In this document: positions 1 through 6,506 of the stretch, in pieces
Numbering within the stretch: the first letter of the stretch is position 1
Layout: each line of letters begins with the position of its first letter
Source of the DNA: Lysobacterales bacterium
Lineage (GTDB): Bacteria > Pseudomonadota > Gammaproteobacteria > Xanthomonadales > Rhodanobacteraceae
Length of the DNA: 12,247 nt
Direction: 5' to 3'
Assembly (NCBI GenBank): GCA_013298265.1
Contig: JAAFHE010000042.1
Span: 1-12,247 of the forward strand
Notes under the pieces: model-generated
Seen by the model: only the letters and a program-made list of their open reading frames with translations
The model's database searches: none
Told to the model about the DNA's origin: nothing
Position numbers and translations under genes: made by a program

Positions 1-97
1 CGTCGCGATCACTCACAGCCGCAACGGTCGCGGCAAGCTCACGATCCGCTATCACAGTCTGGAAGAACTCGACGGCATCCTCGGCCGCATCAAGTAG
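1..97 (+). CDS. parB: ParB-like chromosome partition protein, C-terminal end only
   Basis: The window opens inside a + strand reading frame whose last 31 complete codons end in TAG at 95-97. The tail reads GKLTIRYHSLEELDGILGRI, which resembles the extreme C-terminus of chromosomal ParB proteins: a basic beta-strand, an S-L-E/D-E-L-D-G-I-L helix and a short basic end. In that family this segment is the dimerisation domain of the parS-binding CTPase that loads SMC and works with ParA in chromosome segregation. The start, the CTPase motifs and the DNA-binding domain lie outside the window, so the call rests on this short stretch alone. The next gene begins 81 bp downstream in the same direction but has an unrelated role. 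The ParA-like gene at 5760 is too distant and too divergent to be its obvious operon partner. Confidence 0.62.
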   Translation, partial: VAITHSRNGRGKLTIRYHSLEELDGILGRIK

Positions 98-108
98 GCG
101 TTACCTGT

Positions 109-125
109 CGGCAGCCGCACTGCCG
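109..125. repeat. Short inverted repeat after the parB-like gene
   Basis: CGGCAG (109-114) and CTGCCG (120-125) form a perfect 6-bp stem with a 5-nt loop, 11 bp downstream of the parB-like stop. Only two T residues follow, so this is a weak terminator candidate at best. The hairpin lies between GTTAC at 100-104 and GTAAC at 137-141, which are inverted copies of each other, so a larger regulatory dyad upstream of the sigma gene is also possible. Confidence 0.3.
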
Positions 126-135
126 TTGCATCCGA

Positions 136-142
136 TGTAACC
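136..142 (+). promoter_or_regulatory. TGTAACC box upstream of the ECF sigma gene
   Basis: TGTAACC lies 36 bp before the sigma-factor ATG. GTAAC-type hexamers are known as -35 elements of some ECF sigma factors, and such factors often drive their own operon, so autoregulation is an attractive inference. I could not fix a convincing -10 element at the right spacing. The same heptamer occurs upstream of the ParA-like gene at 5720-5726. A ribosome-binding site, GAGGG at 169-173, sits 5 bp before the ATG. Confidence 0.3.
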
Positions 143-178
143 GCCGCGTGAAAGCGTTTTGGTGCAACGAGGGTCTGT

Positions 179-691
179 ATGCGCGTGAGCAGCCGACAAC
201 GACAGTTCGACGCCCTCGTCCGGGCGCACAACGGAGACCTTTATCGCTACGCCTACTGGCTGTGCGGTGATTCGTCCCTGGCTCAGGACCTGGCCCAGGA
301 AACCTTCCTGCGCGCCTGGCGCTCGCTTGATGCGCTACGCGAACCGGATGCGGCCAAGGCCTGGCTGATCACCATATTGCGTCGCGAGCATGCGCGCCTG
401 TACGAGCGCAAGCGCCTGGAGACCACCGACATTGGCGAACTGGAACTGGACGACCGCGATTCGCTCACCCCCGAACAACTGGGCGAGGATTCCATCGTGC
501 GCGCCGCCATGTTGCAGCTCGAACCCAAGTACCGCGAACCCCTGCTGCTGCAGGTGCTCGGTGGTTTTTCCTGCGACGAGATCGCGCGCGAGCTCGGCCT
601 GGGCGCCGCTGCGGTCATGACACAGCTGTTTCGCGCACGCCAGAAGCTGAAAAGTCTGCTCGTTGACGGCCGCAGCGAGGCCCGCGCATGA
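179..691 (+). CDS. ECF-family RNA polymerase sigma factor (RpoE-like)
   Basis: This 170-aa protein has the two-domain size and layout of extracytoplasmic-function sigma factors. Region 2 covers roughly residues 8-75, with the core-binding and -10 recognition helix around LAQDLAQETFLRAWRSL. Region 4 covers roughly 112-163, with a helix-turn-helix in GGFSCDEIARELGLGAAAVM followed by TQLFRARQKLK, which recognises the -35 element. There is no region 1 or 3, as expected. ATG 179 is preceded by GAGGG at a 5-bp spacing, and the protein begins at the usual place just before region 2. The stop codon overlaps the next start (ATGA, 688-691), indicating translational coupling to the anti-sigma factor. 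The product would be held inactive at the membrane until an envelope signal releases it. The signal and the regulon cannot be read from the sequence. Confidence 0.93.
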   Translation: MRVSSRQRQFDALVRAHNGDLYRYAYWLCGDSSLAQDLAQETFLRAWRSLDALREPDAAKAWLITILRREHARLYERKRLETTDIGELELDDRDSLTPEQLGEDSIVRAAMLQLEPKYREPLLLQVLGGFSCDEIARELGLGAAAVMTQLFRARQKLKSLLVDGRSEARA

Positions 692-1413
692 ACTGCCTCG
701 ACTACCGCCGCGAGCTGGCCCCGGATCCGCGCCGCGAGAGCGCCGAAATGCAGGAACATCGGCGGGGCTGCGCCGGCTGCTCGGCGCACCATGCGCGCGC
801 GCTGGGGTTCGAACTCGCGTTGAAGCGCGCGCTGGCCGTGCCCGTGCCCGACGGCCTGGCCGAACGCATTCTGTTGGCGCAGACCACGAGTGAGCGTGCC
901 GACCGTGGCCGGCGGCGCCGCCTCGGATTTTTCGCTGCCGCGGCAGTCTTGCTGGTCGCGTTGGGTCTGGGCGTGCATCAGCTACAGATTTTTTCTCCGC
1001 TCGCACAGCAACTCATCGTCCATCTGCAGCACGAACCCGCTGCTCTGGTCACGCATACGCCGCTGCCGGTAGCGGACGTCGAGCGCCGCTTCAGCCAGCG
1101 TGGCGTGCGCCTTGCGGCGCCGCCGCCGGCCGGCATCAGTTATGCGCAGACCTGTCCGGTCGGTCTGCTCGGTTCGGTGCACATGGTCATGCCCGAGCGC
1201 GAAGGCCCGGTCACCGTGTTTTTCCTTCCTGGTCACACGGAACCGCGCAGCGACTATGTCGACGGCGATGGCGGCATGCGGGTGCGCGCCATACCAATGG
1301 CGGCCGGGACGCTCGCGCTGGTGGCCGCTGAGGCGCGTCATTTCGACACCCTGGAAGCGGGCTGGCGGCGCAGTCTGGAAGGCAGTCCTGCGACGGCCGC
1401 CGGTGTACCGTAG
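688..1413 (+). CDS. Zinc-finger transmembrane anti-sigma factor, DUF3379-like
   Basis: This 241-aa single-pass membrane protein is translationally coupled to the ECF sigma gene by a 4-bp overlap. The cytoplasmic N-terminus carries the zinc-binding anti-sigma signature H-x3-C-x2-C (His24, Cys28, Cys31), with Cys3 as a likely fourth ligand. A helix-rich linker follows, then a basic RRRR patch at 75-78 and one hydrophobic membrane segment at about 79-97. The remaining ~140 residues would be periplasmic and contain a beta-rich portion (CPVGLLGSVHMVMP and VTVFFLPGH) that recalls DUF3379 proteins paired with RpoE-like sigma factors. By family logic the N-terminal domain sequesters the sigma factor and the periplasmic part senses an envelope or redox cue or is a protease substrate. 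The sensing role is inference; the HxxxCxxC motif and topology are seen directly. Confidence 0.85.
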   Translation: MNCLDYRRELAPDPRRESAEMQEHRRGCAGCSAHHARALGFELALKRALAVPVPDGLAERILLAQTTSERADRGRRRRLGFFAAAAVLLVALGLGVHQLQIFSPLAQQLIVHLQHEPAALVTHTPLPVADVERRFSQRGVRLAAPPPAGISYAQTCPVGLLGSVHMVMPEREGPVTVFFLPGHTEPRSDYVDGDGGMRVRAIPMAAGTLALVAAEARHFDTLEAGWRRSLEGSPATAAGVP

Positions 1414-1446
1414 CGGTTTGCCGCCTGCTGCGGCTGTATGCCGCGT

Positions 1447-1475
1447 TTGGGCCTGGGCGGCGCAACGGCGATAAT
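1447..1475 (+). promoter_or_regulatory. Candidate sigma70-type promoter for the glycosyltransferase gene
   Basis: A -35-like TTGGGC (1447-1452) and a -10-like GATAAT (1470-1475, 5 of 6 to TATAAT) are separated by 17 bp. They lie 29 bp before the ATG at 1505, in the gap after the anti-sigma stop. The -10 is strong and the -35 weak (TTG only). This suggests the glycosyltransferase is transcribed separately from the sigma/anti-sigma pair. Confidence 0.5.
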
Positions 1476-1504
1476 GCGCGCCGCACCTGCTCCGGACTCC
1501 CGCA

Positions 1505-2224
1505 ATGCCCCAGATTTCCGTCGTCGTGCCCGTCTTCAACGAACGCGACAATGTCAAACCGCTGATCGACGAGATCGTCGCCGCGCTGCGTGGCCGGCAT
1601 GATTTCGAGATCGTCTACGTCGACGACTGCAGCAAGGACGACAGTCTTGCCGTGTTGCAGGGGCTCAAGTCGCAGGTACCCGAGCTGCGCGTCATCAAGC
1701 ACATTTCACAAAGTGGACAAAGCACCGCCGTGCGCAATGGCGTCAAGGCGGCGCGCGGCGCCTGGGTCGCCACCCTCGACGGCGACGGCCAGAATGATCC
1801 GGCCGACATTCCCAAACTCATCGCCGCGCGCGACACCGGCCCTGCCGACGTCAAGCTTTATGCCGGCTGGCGCGTCAACCGGCAGGACACCGGCAGCAAG
1901 CGCTGGGCCTCGAAGATCGCCAACGCGATTCGTTCGCGCCTGCTGCGCGACGCCACGCCGGACACCGGCTGCGGCATCAAGCTGTTCGAGCGCGAGGCGT
2001 TCCTCGATCTGCCGTACTTCAACCACATGCACCGCTACCTGCCGGCCCTGATGCAGCGCGCCGGCTGGAAAACGGTCAGCGTGCCCGTCAACCATCGCGC
2101 CCGCGGCGCCGGCGTATCCAAGTACAACAATCTCAATCGCGCCCTCGTCGGTATCGCCGACCTGCGCGGCGTGGCTTGGCTGATCCGCCGCGCCAAGCGC
2201 ACTGCGGTCGAAGAAGTGCAGTAG
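1505..2224 (+). CDS. Family 2 glycosyltransferase, dolichol-phosphate-mannosyltransferase-like
   Basis: This 239-aa protein has a GT-A fold typical of GT2 enzymes that pass a sugar from a nucleotide sugar to a polyprenyl phosphate. The N-terminal strand ISVVVPVFNERDNV, the acidic pair Asp40-Asp41 in VYVDDCS, the GQSTAVRNG region around 71-79, and the metal-binding DGDGQNDP at residues 92-99 are all visible. An acceptor-side helix near TGCGIKLFEREAF and the motif HRARGAGVSKYNN near the C-terminus match the DPM1/ArnC-like group. It lacks the two C-terminal membrane helices of ArnC/GtrB, so it should be soluble or peripherally membrane-attached like DPM1. Relatives often sit beside a lipid-A-disaccharide-synthase N-terminal-domain membrane protein; none is present here, so the acceptor and pathway (lipid A, O-antigen or lipoprotein glycan) remain open. 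The Shine-Dalgarno sequence is weak. Confidence 0.9.
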   Translation: MPQISVVVPVFNERDNVKPLIDEIVAALRGRHDFEIVYVDDCSKDDSLAVLQGLKSQVPELRVIKHISQSGQSTAVRNGVKAARGAWVATLDGDGQNDPADIPKLIAARDTGPADVKLYAGWRVNRQDTGSKRWASKIANAIRSRLLRDATPDTGCGIKLFEREAFLDLPYFNHMHRYLPALMQRAGWKTVSVPVNHRARGAGVSKYNNLNRALVGIADLRGVAWLIRRAKRTAVEEVQ

Positions 2225-2241
2225 CCCTCTCCGCATGACCG

Positions 2242-2261
2242 GGGCGCCGCACGCGGCGCCC
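2242..2261. repeat. Perfect GC-only inverted repeat after the glycosyltransferase gene
   Basis: GGGCGCCG (2242-2249) and CGGCGCCC (2254-2261) form an 8-bp perfect stem with the loop CACG, 17 bp past the glycosyltransferase stop. No T-run follows, so it is not a canonical intrinsic terminator, but it could stabilise the 3' end or assist termination. The 233-bp gap at 2225-2457 holds no other convincing gene. The reading frame that extends leftward from 2458 to 2272 is probably non-coding. Confidence 0.45.
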
Positions 2262-2457
2262 GGCTCAACCCTTGCGACGGCGTCCGGCGACAGTGCTGCG
2301 ACGCCGGCCGTCGTGTCGGCGTCCATGGTCCGGCACAACCTGTTGCCGTTATGCGCAGGACGCGTGCCCGCAAGACGCCGCCGTTGCGGCAGTCCGTTGC
2401 CACGGATTGCGGCCAGACTGCGGCCGCGACACCACCCACCATGCCACAGGGAAAATT

Positions 2458-3861
2458 ATGAAAGGAAAACTGATCTCCGCTCTGCTGGCCTGTTCGGCCG
2501 CACCGCTCGCGCACGCACAGAGCTGGACCCAGGTCATCGAATCCGCCACGCCGGCGCAGTTCCTCTCGTTGGCGCCCGAGCGCGCGCTGGCGGCCGACGG
2601 CGAAGGCCGCTTCTTCGTGCAGACGGGCAATCTGCGCATCGTGGGGCCGTCGTCGATCGACGTGCATGCGCTCGACCACAAAGGCAATCGGCTCACGGCG
2701 CTGACTTCGCCGCTGCCACCCTTCAACGACGGCCGCTTCGTGCCGCATGGCATCAGCGCGCGTGCCGGTGATCGCGTCAACTGGGTCGAGTCCGGACCGG
2801 ACGGCGCGCGCCAGCATCGCGTGTTCCTGTATCGCGCGGACCAGACGGCCTTCAGCCGCGCCGTCAGTTTCCAGGCCGGTGCCGTCGTCACTCATGCGCT
2901 CAGCAACGGCAGCGGCGGCATGCATATCGCCTATCGCTCGCCAAACCTGCAGACGCGTCCGCTCCTGGTCTTCTACGGCGTCGGTTCGGCCTATTGGTCG
3001 CACTACGTCGGCGGTTGCGCGGGTGGCACGAATATGCCGGTCGAACTGCTAGCGCTGGATCTCGACGCGTCGGCCGGCACGCTGAACGCGGTCAGTCGTT
3101 GCCTCGACGCCGCAGGCGCCGGAACGATCGCCGTGCAGGCCTTCGATCCCGCGACCGGCGCGTTGCTGGCTGTGCGCCGTGCTTGGCCGTATCCGGACAG
3201 CGCCGCGCCCGTCGTCGCGGCCCAGCCGATCGGCAACGGTGCGTTCGTGCTTGAACAGCACGATGCAGTCAGCGGCGAGCGTGTGCTGCGCCGGGTCGAT
3301 ATCGACTTCGATGGCGACGCCCTGCCGCTGCCGGCTGGATTCGTGCCGCAGACCGTTGCGCGACATACCGGCGGCGGACTGATTCCCGCCATCAACACGA
3401 CCGGTCACGCGATCGGCGCCTGGCAATTCATCGACGGGCGCGAACTATGGCTCGATTTTCCGGCCCTGTCTGGAGCCAACTTCCCGTACCTGCCGGATTT
3501 CCCGCCGACGCGTTTCGCCTGGAGCGGCGATGGCCTCGGCAACAGTGTCGTCGCGTTCAAGCTGCCGCAGTCTGATGAATCCGGCCCGGTGCAGGTCGTT
3601 GCGATGAGCCCGCAAGGCAAGCAGATGTGGCGGCGCAGCATCGACAGCTATCGCTTCACGCAGCCGGTCGGCAACGTCGCGCTGATCGCCGTCCCGGACA
3701 GCGAGGAAGTCGTGCTCGCCGCCGATGAGATTGCGGCGGACGAGGCCGGCTCTGTCGTTCCGACGGGCGTGATCCATGTCGAGCAGTTCCGCATCGAGGA
3801 AGGCGGCGGCACGATTCCTTGGCCGCCGATCCTCTGGCCGGCCGTGCGCTCGACGCCGTAA
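2458..3861 (+). CDS. Secreted protein of unknown function, possibly beta-propeller-like
   Basis: I do not recognise this 467-aa protein. The start at 2458 is chosen because AGGGA (2448-2452) sits 5 bp upstream and the translation then begins with a clean signal peptide, MKGKLISALLACSAAPLAHA, with cleavage expected before Gln21. The same frame is open to 2272, but that extension is arginine-rich and would bury the signal. The mature part is rich in short beta-like segments ending in turns (VFLYRADQTAFSR, VQAFDPATGALLAV, VVAMSPQGKQMWRR). These recall repeated blades of proteins annotated as PQQ- or Kelch-like, although no regular repeat could be established by eye. Two cysteines, in GGCAGG and VSRCLDA, about 30 residues apart, may form a disulfide. 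No catalytic motif, anchor or membrane helix is seen after the signal. It lies between inverted repeats on both sides and is probably a single-gene unit. Confidence 0.8.
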   Translation: MKGKLISALLACSAAPLAHAQSWTQVIESATPAQFLSLAPERALAADGEGRFFVQTGNLRIVGPSSIDVHALDHKGNRLTALTSPLPPFNDGRFVPHGISARAGDRVNWVESGPDGARQHRVFLYRADQTAFSRAVSFQAGAVVTHALSNGSGGMHIAYRSPNLQTRPLLVFYGVGSAYWSHYVGGCAGGTNMPVELLALDLDASAGTLNAVSRCLDAAGAGTIAVQAFDPATGALLAVRRAWPYPDSAAPVVAAQPIGNGAFVLEQHDAVSGERVLRRVDIDFDGDALPLPAGFVPQTVARHTGGGLIPAINTTGHAIGAWQFIDGRELWLDFPALSGANFPYLPDFPPTRFAWSGDGLGNSVVAFKLPQSDESGPVQVVAMSPQGKQMWRRSIDSYRFTQPVGNVALIAVPDSEEVVLAADEIAADEAGSVVPTGVIHVEQFRIEEGGGTIPWPPILWPAVRSTP

Positions 3862-3884
3862 CACGCTGCCGCACCACCCTGGCC

Positions 3885-3917
3885 GTGCGCGCCGTCCGGC
3901 CCATGGACGGCGCGCGC
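3885..3917. repeat. Long inverted repeat between the secreted protein and GGT genes
   Basis: GCGCGCCGTCC (3887-3897) pairs perfectly with GGACGGCGCGC (3905-3915) around a 7-nt loop. A T-G wobble and one more G-C pair can extend the stem to 3885-3917. It lies 23 bp after the secreted protein's stop. The stem is as strong as many terminators but is followed by CAATCGG rather than a T-run. It may act as a 3'-end hairpin or, since it lies just before the GGT start region, in regulation. Confidence 0.5.
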
Positions 3918-3925
3918 AATCGGCT

Positions 3926-3931
3926 TATGCT
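3926..3931 (+). promoter_or_regulatory. Possible -10 element for the GGT gene
   Basis: TATGCT lies 30 bp before the GGT start and matches TATAAT at 4 of 6 positions. No credible -35 is found 16-18 bp upstream, where the sequence falls in the right arm of the inverted repeat. If this is the promoter, the hairpin would overlap the -35 region. A ribosome-binding site, GGAG, lies 8 bp before the ATG at 3962. Confidence 0.22.
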
Positions 3932-3961
3932 GCACGCTCTTTGAACCGTGGAGCTTGTCGC

Positions 3962-5656
3962 ATGGGCCGTCTTGCTGTTGCTTTGCTGCTGCTGCTCCCT
4001 GTTGCCGCTGCGGCCGCCGACCGCGTGACAGGAAAAGCCTTCGCGACGCGATCCGAAGTGATCGCGCCGCAGGGAATGGTCGCGACGTCGCAGCCGCTTG
4101 CGACACAGATCGGCCTTGACGTGCTCAAGCAGGGCGGCAGCGCGCTGGATGCCGCGATCGCCGCGAATGCGGCGCTCGGCCTCATGGAGCCGACCGGCAG
4201 CGGCATCGGCGGTGACCTGTTCGCCATCGTCTGGGATGCCAAAACGCAGAAGCTCCATGGCTACAACGGGTCGGGCCGATCACCGAACTCGCTGACCCTG
4301 GACTGGTTCACCGAGCACGGCTACACCGACATCCCGCCACTCGGTCCGTTGCCGGTGTCCGTGCCCGGCTGTGTCGATGCCTGGTTCGCCCTGCATGAAA
4401 AGTTCGGCCGCCTGCCGATGAAAGACCTGCTGGCGCCGACCGTGCGCTACGCACGCGAGGGTTTCCCGCTGAGCGAGCTGATCGCCTACTACTGGCAGCG
4501 TTCTGTGCCGCGCCTGTCGAAGTTCCCGGGTTTCAAGGAGCAGTTCACGCGCGACGGCGTCGCGCCGCAGAAGGGCGAACGCTGGAAGAACCCGAACCTC
4601 GCCAATACGCTCGAAGCGATCGGCAAGGGCGGCCGGGACGCGTTTTACAAGGGGCGCATCGCCAAGGTCATCGGCGACTACATGAAAGCCAACGACGGCT
4701 TTCTCAGCGCCGAGGATCTCGCCGCGCACCGCGGCGAGTGGGTAGAGCCGCTGTCGACCAGCTACCGCGGATACGACGTCTGGGAACTGCCGCCGAACAG
4801 CCAGGGCGTGGCCGCGCTGGCCATGCTGAATATTCTCGAAGGCTACGATTTCAAGAAAATCGAATTCGGCAGTGTTGAACATGTGCATCTGTTCACAGAA
4901 GCCAAGAAGCTCGCCTTTGCCGATCGCGCGCAGCATTTCGCCGATCCGGCGTTCGTCAAACTGCCGCTTGATGGCCTGGTGTCCAAGGACTACGCCGCCG
5001 AGCGGCGCAAGCTGATCGGCGCGACCGCGGCCAGGTCGGTGGAAGCCGGTCATCCGCCTCTCGACGACGGCGACACCATTTATCTCACCACGGCCGACAA
5101 GAACGGCAACATGGTCTCGCTGATCCAGTCCAACTATCGCGGCATGGGTTCGGGCATGGCGCCGACGGGACTGGGCTTCATCCTGCAGGACCGCGGCGAG
5201 ATGTTCGTGCTCAAGGCCGGCCACCCGAATTCCTACGCGCCGGGCAAGCGGCCGTTTCATACCATCATCCCGGCCTTCGTCACCAAGGCCGGCAAGCCCT
5301 GGCTCAGCTTCGGCGTCATGGGCGGCGCGATGCAGCCGCAAGGTCACGTCCAGATCGTCATGAACCTCATCGACTTCGGCATGAACCTGCAGGAAGCCGG
5401 CGACGCCCCGCGCATCCAGCACGACGGTTCGACCGAACCGACCGGCCAGGCCACCGCAATGAGCGACGGCGGCGAAATCAACCTCGAAACCGGCTATAGC
5501 TGGGAAACCGTGCGCGGCCTTATGCAGAAAGGCCACAAGGTCACCTATGCCGACGGCCCCTACGGCGGCTATCAGGCGATCGCCTGGGACGAGAAGAACC
5601 AGGTCTGGATCGGCGCGTCGGAGAGCCGCAAAGACGGCCAGGCCGCCGGATACTGA
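3962..5656 (+). CDS. ggt: Gamma-glutamyltransferase-family Ntn hydrolase, exported
   Basis: This 564-aa protein is the usual size for a GGT proenzyme that cleaves itself into large and small subunits. A signal peptide (MGRLAVALLLLLPVAAAAA) directs it to the periplasm. The large-subunit hallmarks GGSALDAAIAANAALGLMEP and SGIGGDLF are clear, and Arg106 in GSGRSP matches the arginine that binds the gamma-glutamyl carboxylate. Autoprocessing is predicted at Asp371/Thr372 (DT-IYLTTADKNGN), making Thr372 the nucleophile. The oxyanion glycines are Gly454-Gly455. Where classical GGTs have Ser-Ser, this protein has His433-Thr434 in RPFHTIIPAF, a feature of the YwrD-like/acylase side of the family. Glutathione may therefore not be the physiological substrate. 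The start was chosen from the GGAG site and signal peptide; the frame is open further upstream to 3776 but that would overlap the previous gene. Confidence 0.9.
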   Translation: MGRLAVALLLLLPVAAAAADRVTGKAFATRSEVIAPQGMVATSQPLATQIGLDVLKQGGSALDAAIAANAALGLMEPTGSGIGGDLFAIVWDAKTQKLHGYNGSGRSPNSLTLDWFTEHGYTDIPPLGPLPVSVPGCVDAWFALHEKFGRLPMKDLLAPTVRYAREGFPLSELIAYYWQRSVPRLSKFPGFKEQFTRDGVAPQKGERWKNPNLANTLEAIGKGGRDAFYKGRIAKVIGDYMKANDGFLSAEDLAAHRGEWVEPLSTSYRGYDVWELPPNSQGVAALAMLNILEGYDFKKIEFGSVEHVHLFTEAKKLAFADRAQHFADPAFVKLPLDGLVSKDYAAERRKLIGATAARSVEAGHPPLDDGDTIYLTTADKNGNMVSLIQSNYRGMGSGMAPTGLGFILQDRGEMFVLKAGHPNSYAPGKRPFHTIIPAFVTKAGKPWLSFGVMGGAMQPQGHVQIVMNLIDFGMNLQEAGDAPRIQHDGSTEPTGQATAMSDGGEINLETGYSWETVRGLMQKGHKVTYADGPYGGYQAIAWDEKNQVWIGASESRKDGQAAGY

Positions 5657-5709
5657 TCCTGCGCCGGCCAGCCGCCGGGCTGCGCCGTTGCCACGCAATT
5701 TGCAGACTT

Positions 5710-5726
5710 TGTAACACCGTGTAACC
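5710..5726 (+). promoter_or_regulatory. TGTAAC direct repeat upstream of the ParA-like gene
   Basis: TGTAACA (5710-5716) and TGTAACC (5720-5726) are two copies starting exactly 10 bp apart, one helical turn, and lie 34 bp before the ATG at 5760. Phased direct repeats of this kind commonly bind regulators that sit side by side on one DNA face. The TGTAACC copy is identical to the heptamer upstream of the ECF sigma gene. It could therefore alternatively be a -35-type element of that sigma factor; no matching -10 was found. Confidence 0.4.
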
Positions 5727-5759
5727 TGCGGGGCGTTTGGCTCGCGCGAGGACGCTTCG

Positions 5760-6395
5760 ATGTTGAAAGTCCTGATTGCCAGTTGCAAAGGCGGTTGCGG
5801 CAAGACCACGCTGGCGACGCACCTTGCGGCGCACTATGCGGTCGAGGGCAAGAACACCGTGCTGGTGGATTGCGACCGGCTCGCGTCCAGCCGGCATTGG
5901 TGCGAGCGCCGCGCCGGCCTGGCCAGCGCCGTATTGCCGATCGACGGTACCCGGCGCAACTGGCGTGAACGCATCCCTTCGGGTGCCGACTGCGTCATCG
6001 TCGATACGCCTGCCGGCGCGAGCGTCGACGATGTCGACGGGCTGCTCGACTTTGTCGACGCCGTGCTGATCCCTGTATTGCCGTCGCCGTTCGATCTCGA
6101 GGCCTGCCGGCCCTTTGTCGAATCCATCGCCGGACTCAGCCGCATCAAGCGCGGCAAGGTCGTCGCGGGACTGGTCGGCAACCGCCTGCGGCCCTGGACG
6201 CAGGCGAGCCAGTTCGCTCTGGAGGAAATGCGGCAGTTCGCCCTGCCGGTGATCGCGCAACTGCGTGACACGCAGGGATATGTCGTCGCCACCGGACTGG
6301 GCAAGAGCCTGTTCGACTACCACGCCGAAGCGGTGCGCTCGCACCAGGACGACTGGAAGCCGCTGCTGAAGTGGCTCAAGAAGAGCGGCGCATAG
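5760..6395 (+). CDS. Orphan ParA/MinD-type deviant Walker ATPase
   Basis: This 211-aa protein is short for chromosomal ParA (about 250-280 aa) and lacks an N-terminal helix-turn-helix, like orphan ParA proteins that position cellular cargo. The deviant Walker A motif KGGCGKTT at residues 10-17 carries the signature Lys10 and the P-loop Lys15. Walker A' reads VLVDCDRLASSRHW, replacing the usual DxDPQ with DCDRL. Walker B is VIVDTPAG, with Asp82. The C-terminal half, with RDTQGYVVATGLGKSLFDYH, matches the ParA end. Family members dimerise with ATP on nucleoid DNA and pattern plasmids, chromosomes, chemoreceptors or granules. No ParB or cargo gene is adjacent, so the cargo is unknown. Cysteines at 9, 13, 38, 48 and 78 crowd the nucleotide site, which is unusual. 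It is preceded by a 103-bp gap containing the TGTAAC repeat, so it probably has its own promoter. Confidence 0.87.
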   Translation: MLKVLIASCKGGCGKTTLATHLAAHYAVEGKNTVLVDCDRLASSRHWCERRAGLASAVLPIDGTRRNWRERIPSGADCVIVDTPAGASVDDVDGLLDFVDAVLIPVLPSPFDLEACRPFVESIAGLSRIKRGKVVAGLVGNRLRPWTQASQFALEEMRQFALPVIAQLRDTQGYVVATGLGKSLFDYHAEAVRSHQDDWKPLLKWLKKSGA

Positions 6396-6506
6396 CCACT
6401 TTCCGGCGTGCCGTCATCGTCGCCGGAGTCACGCGGCCTGTCGCCGCCGAATTGGCCCGCCGTTCCTTTCGCAAAACCGTTACTGGCGATCGGCACACTT
6501 GCGGGC

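Noticed and set aside
2272..2457. N-terminal extension of the secreted 467-aa protein
   Set aside because: The extension is Arg/Pro/Cys-rich and would move the clear signal peptide inside the protein. The AGGGA site supports the start at 2458.
3776..3961. N-terminal extension of the GGT frame
   Set aside because: It overlaps the end of the preceding gene and buries the signal peptide. ATG 3962 has its own GGAG.
4280..5809. Open 509-codon frame antisense to the GGT gene
   Set aside because: Its translation is typical of the reverse complement of GC3-rich coding DNA, with no domain or signal. The + strand frame is a clear GGT with catalytic residues.
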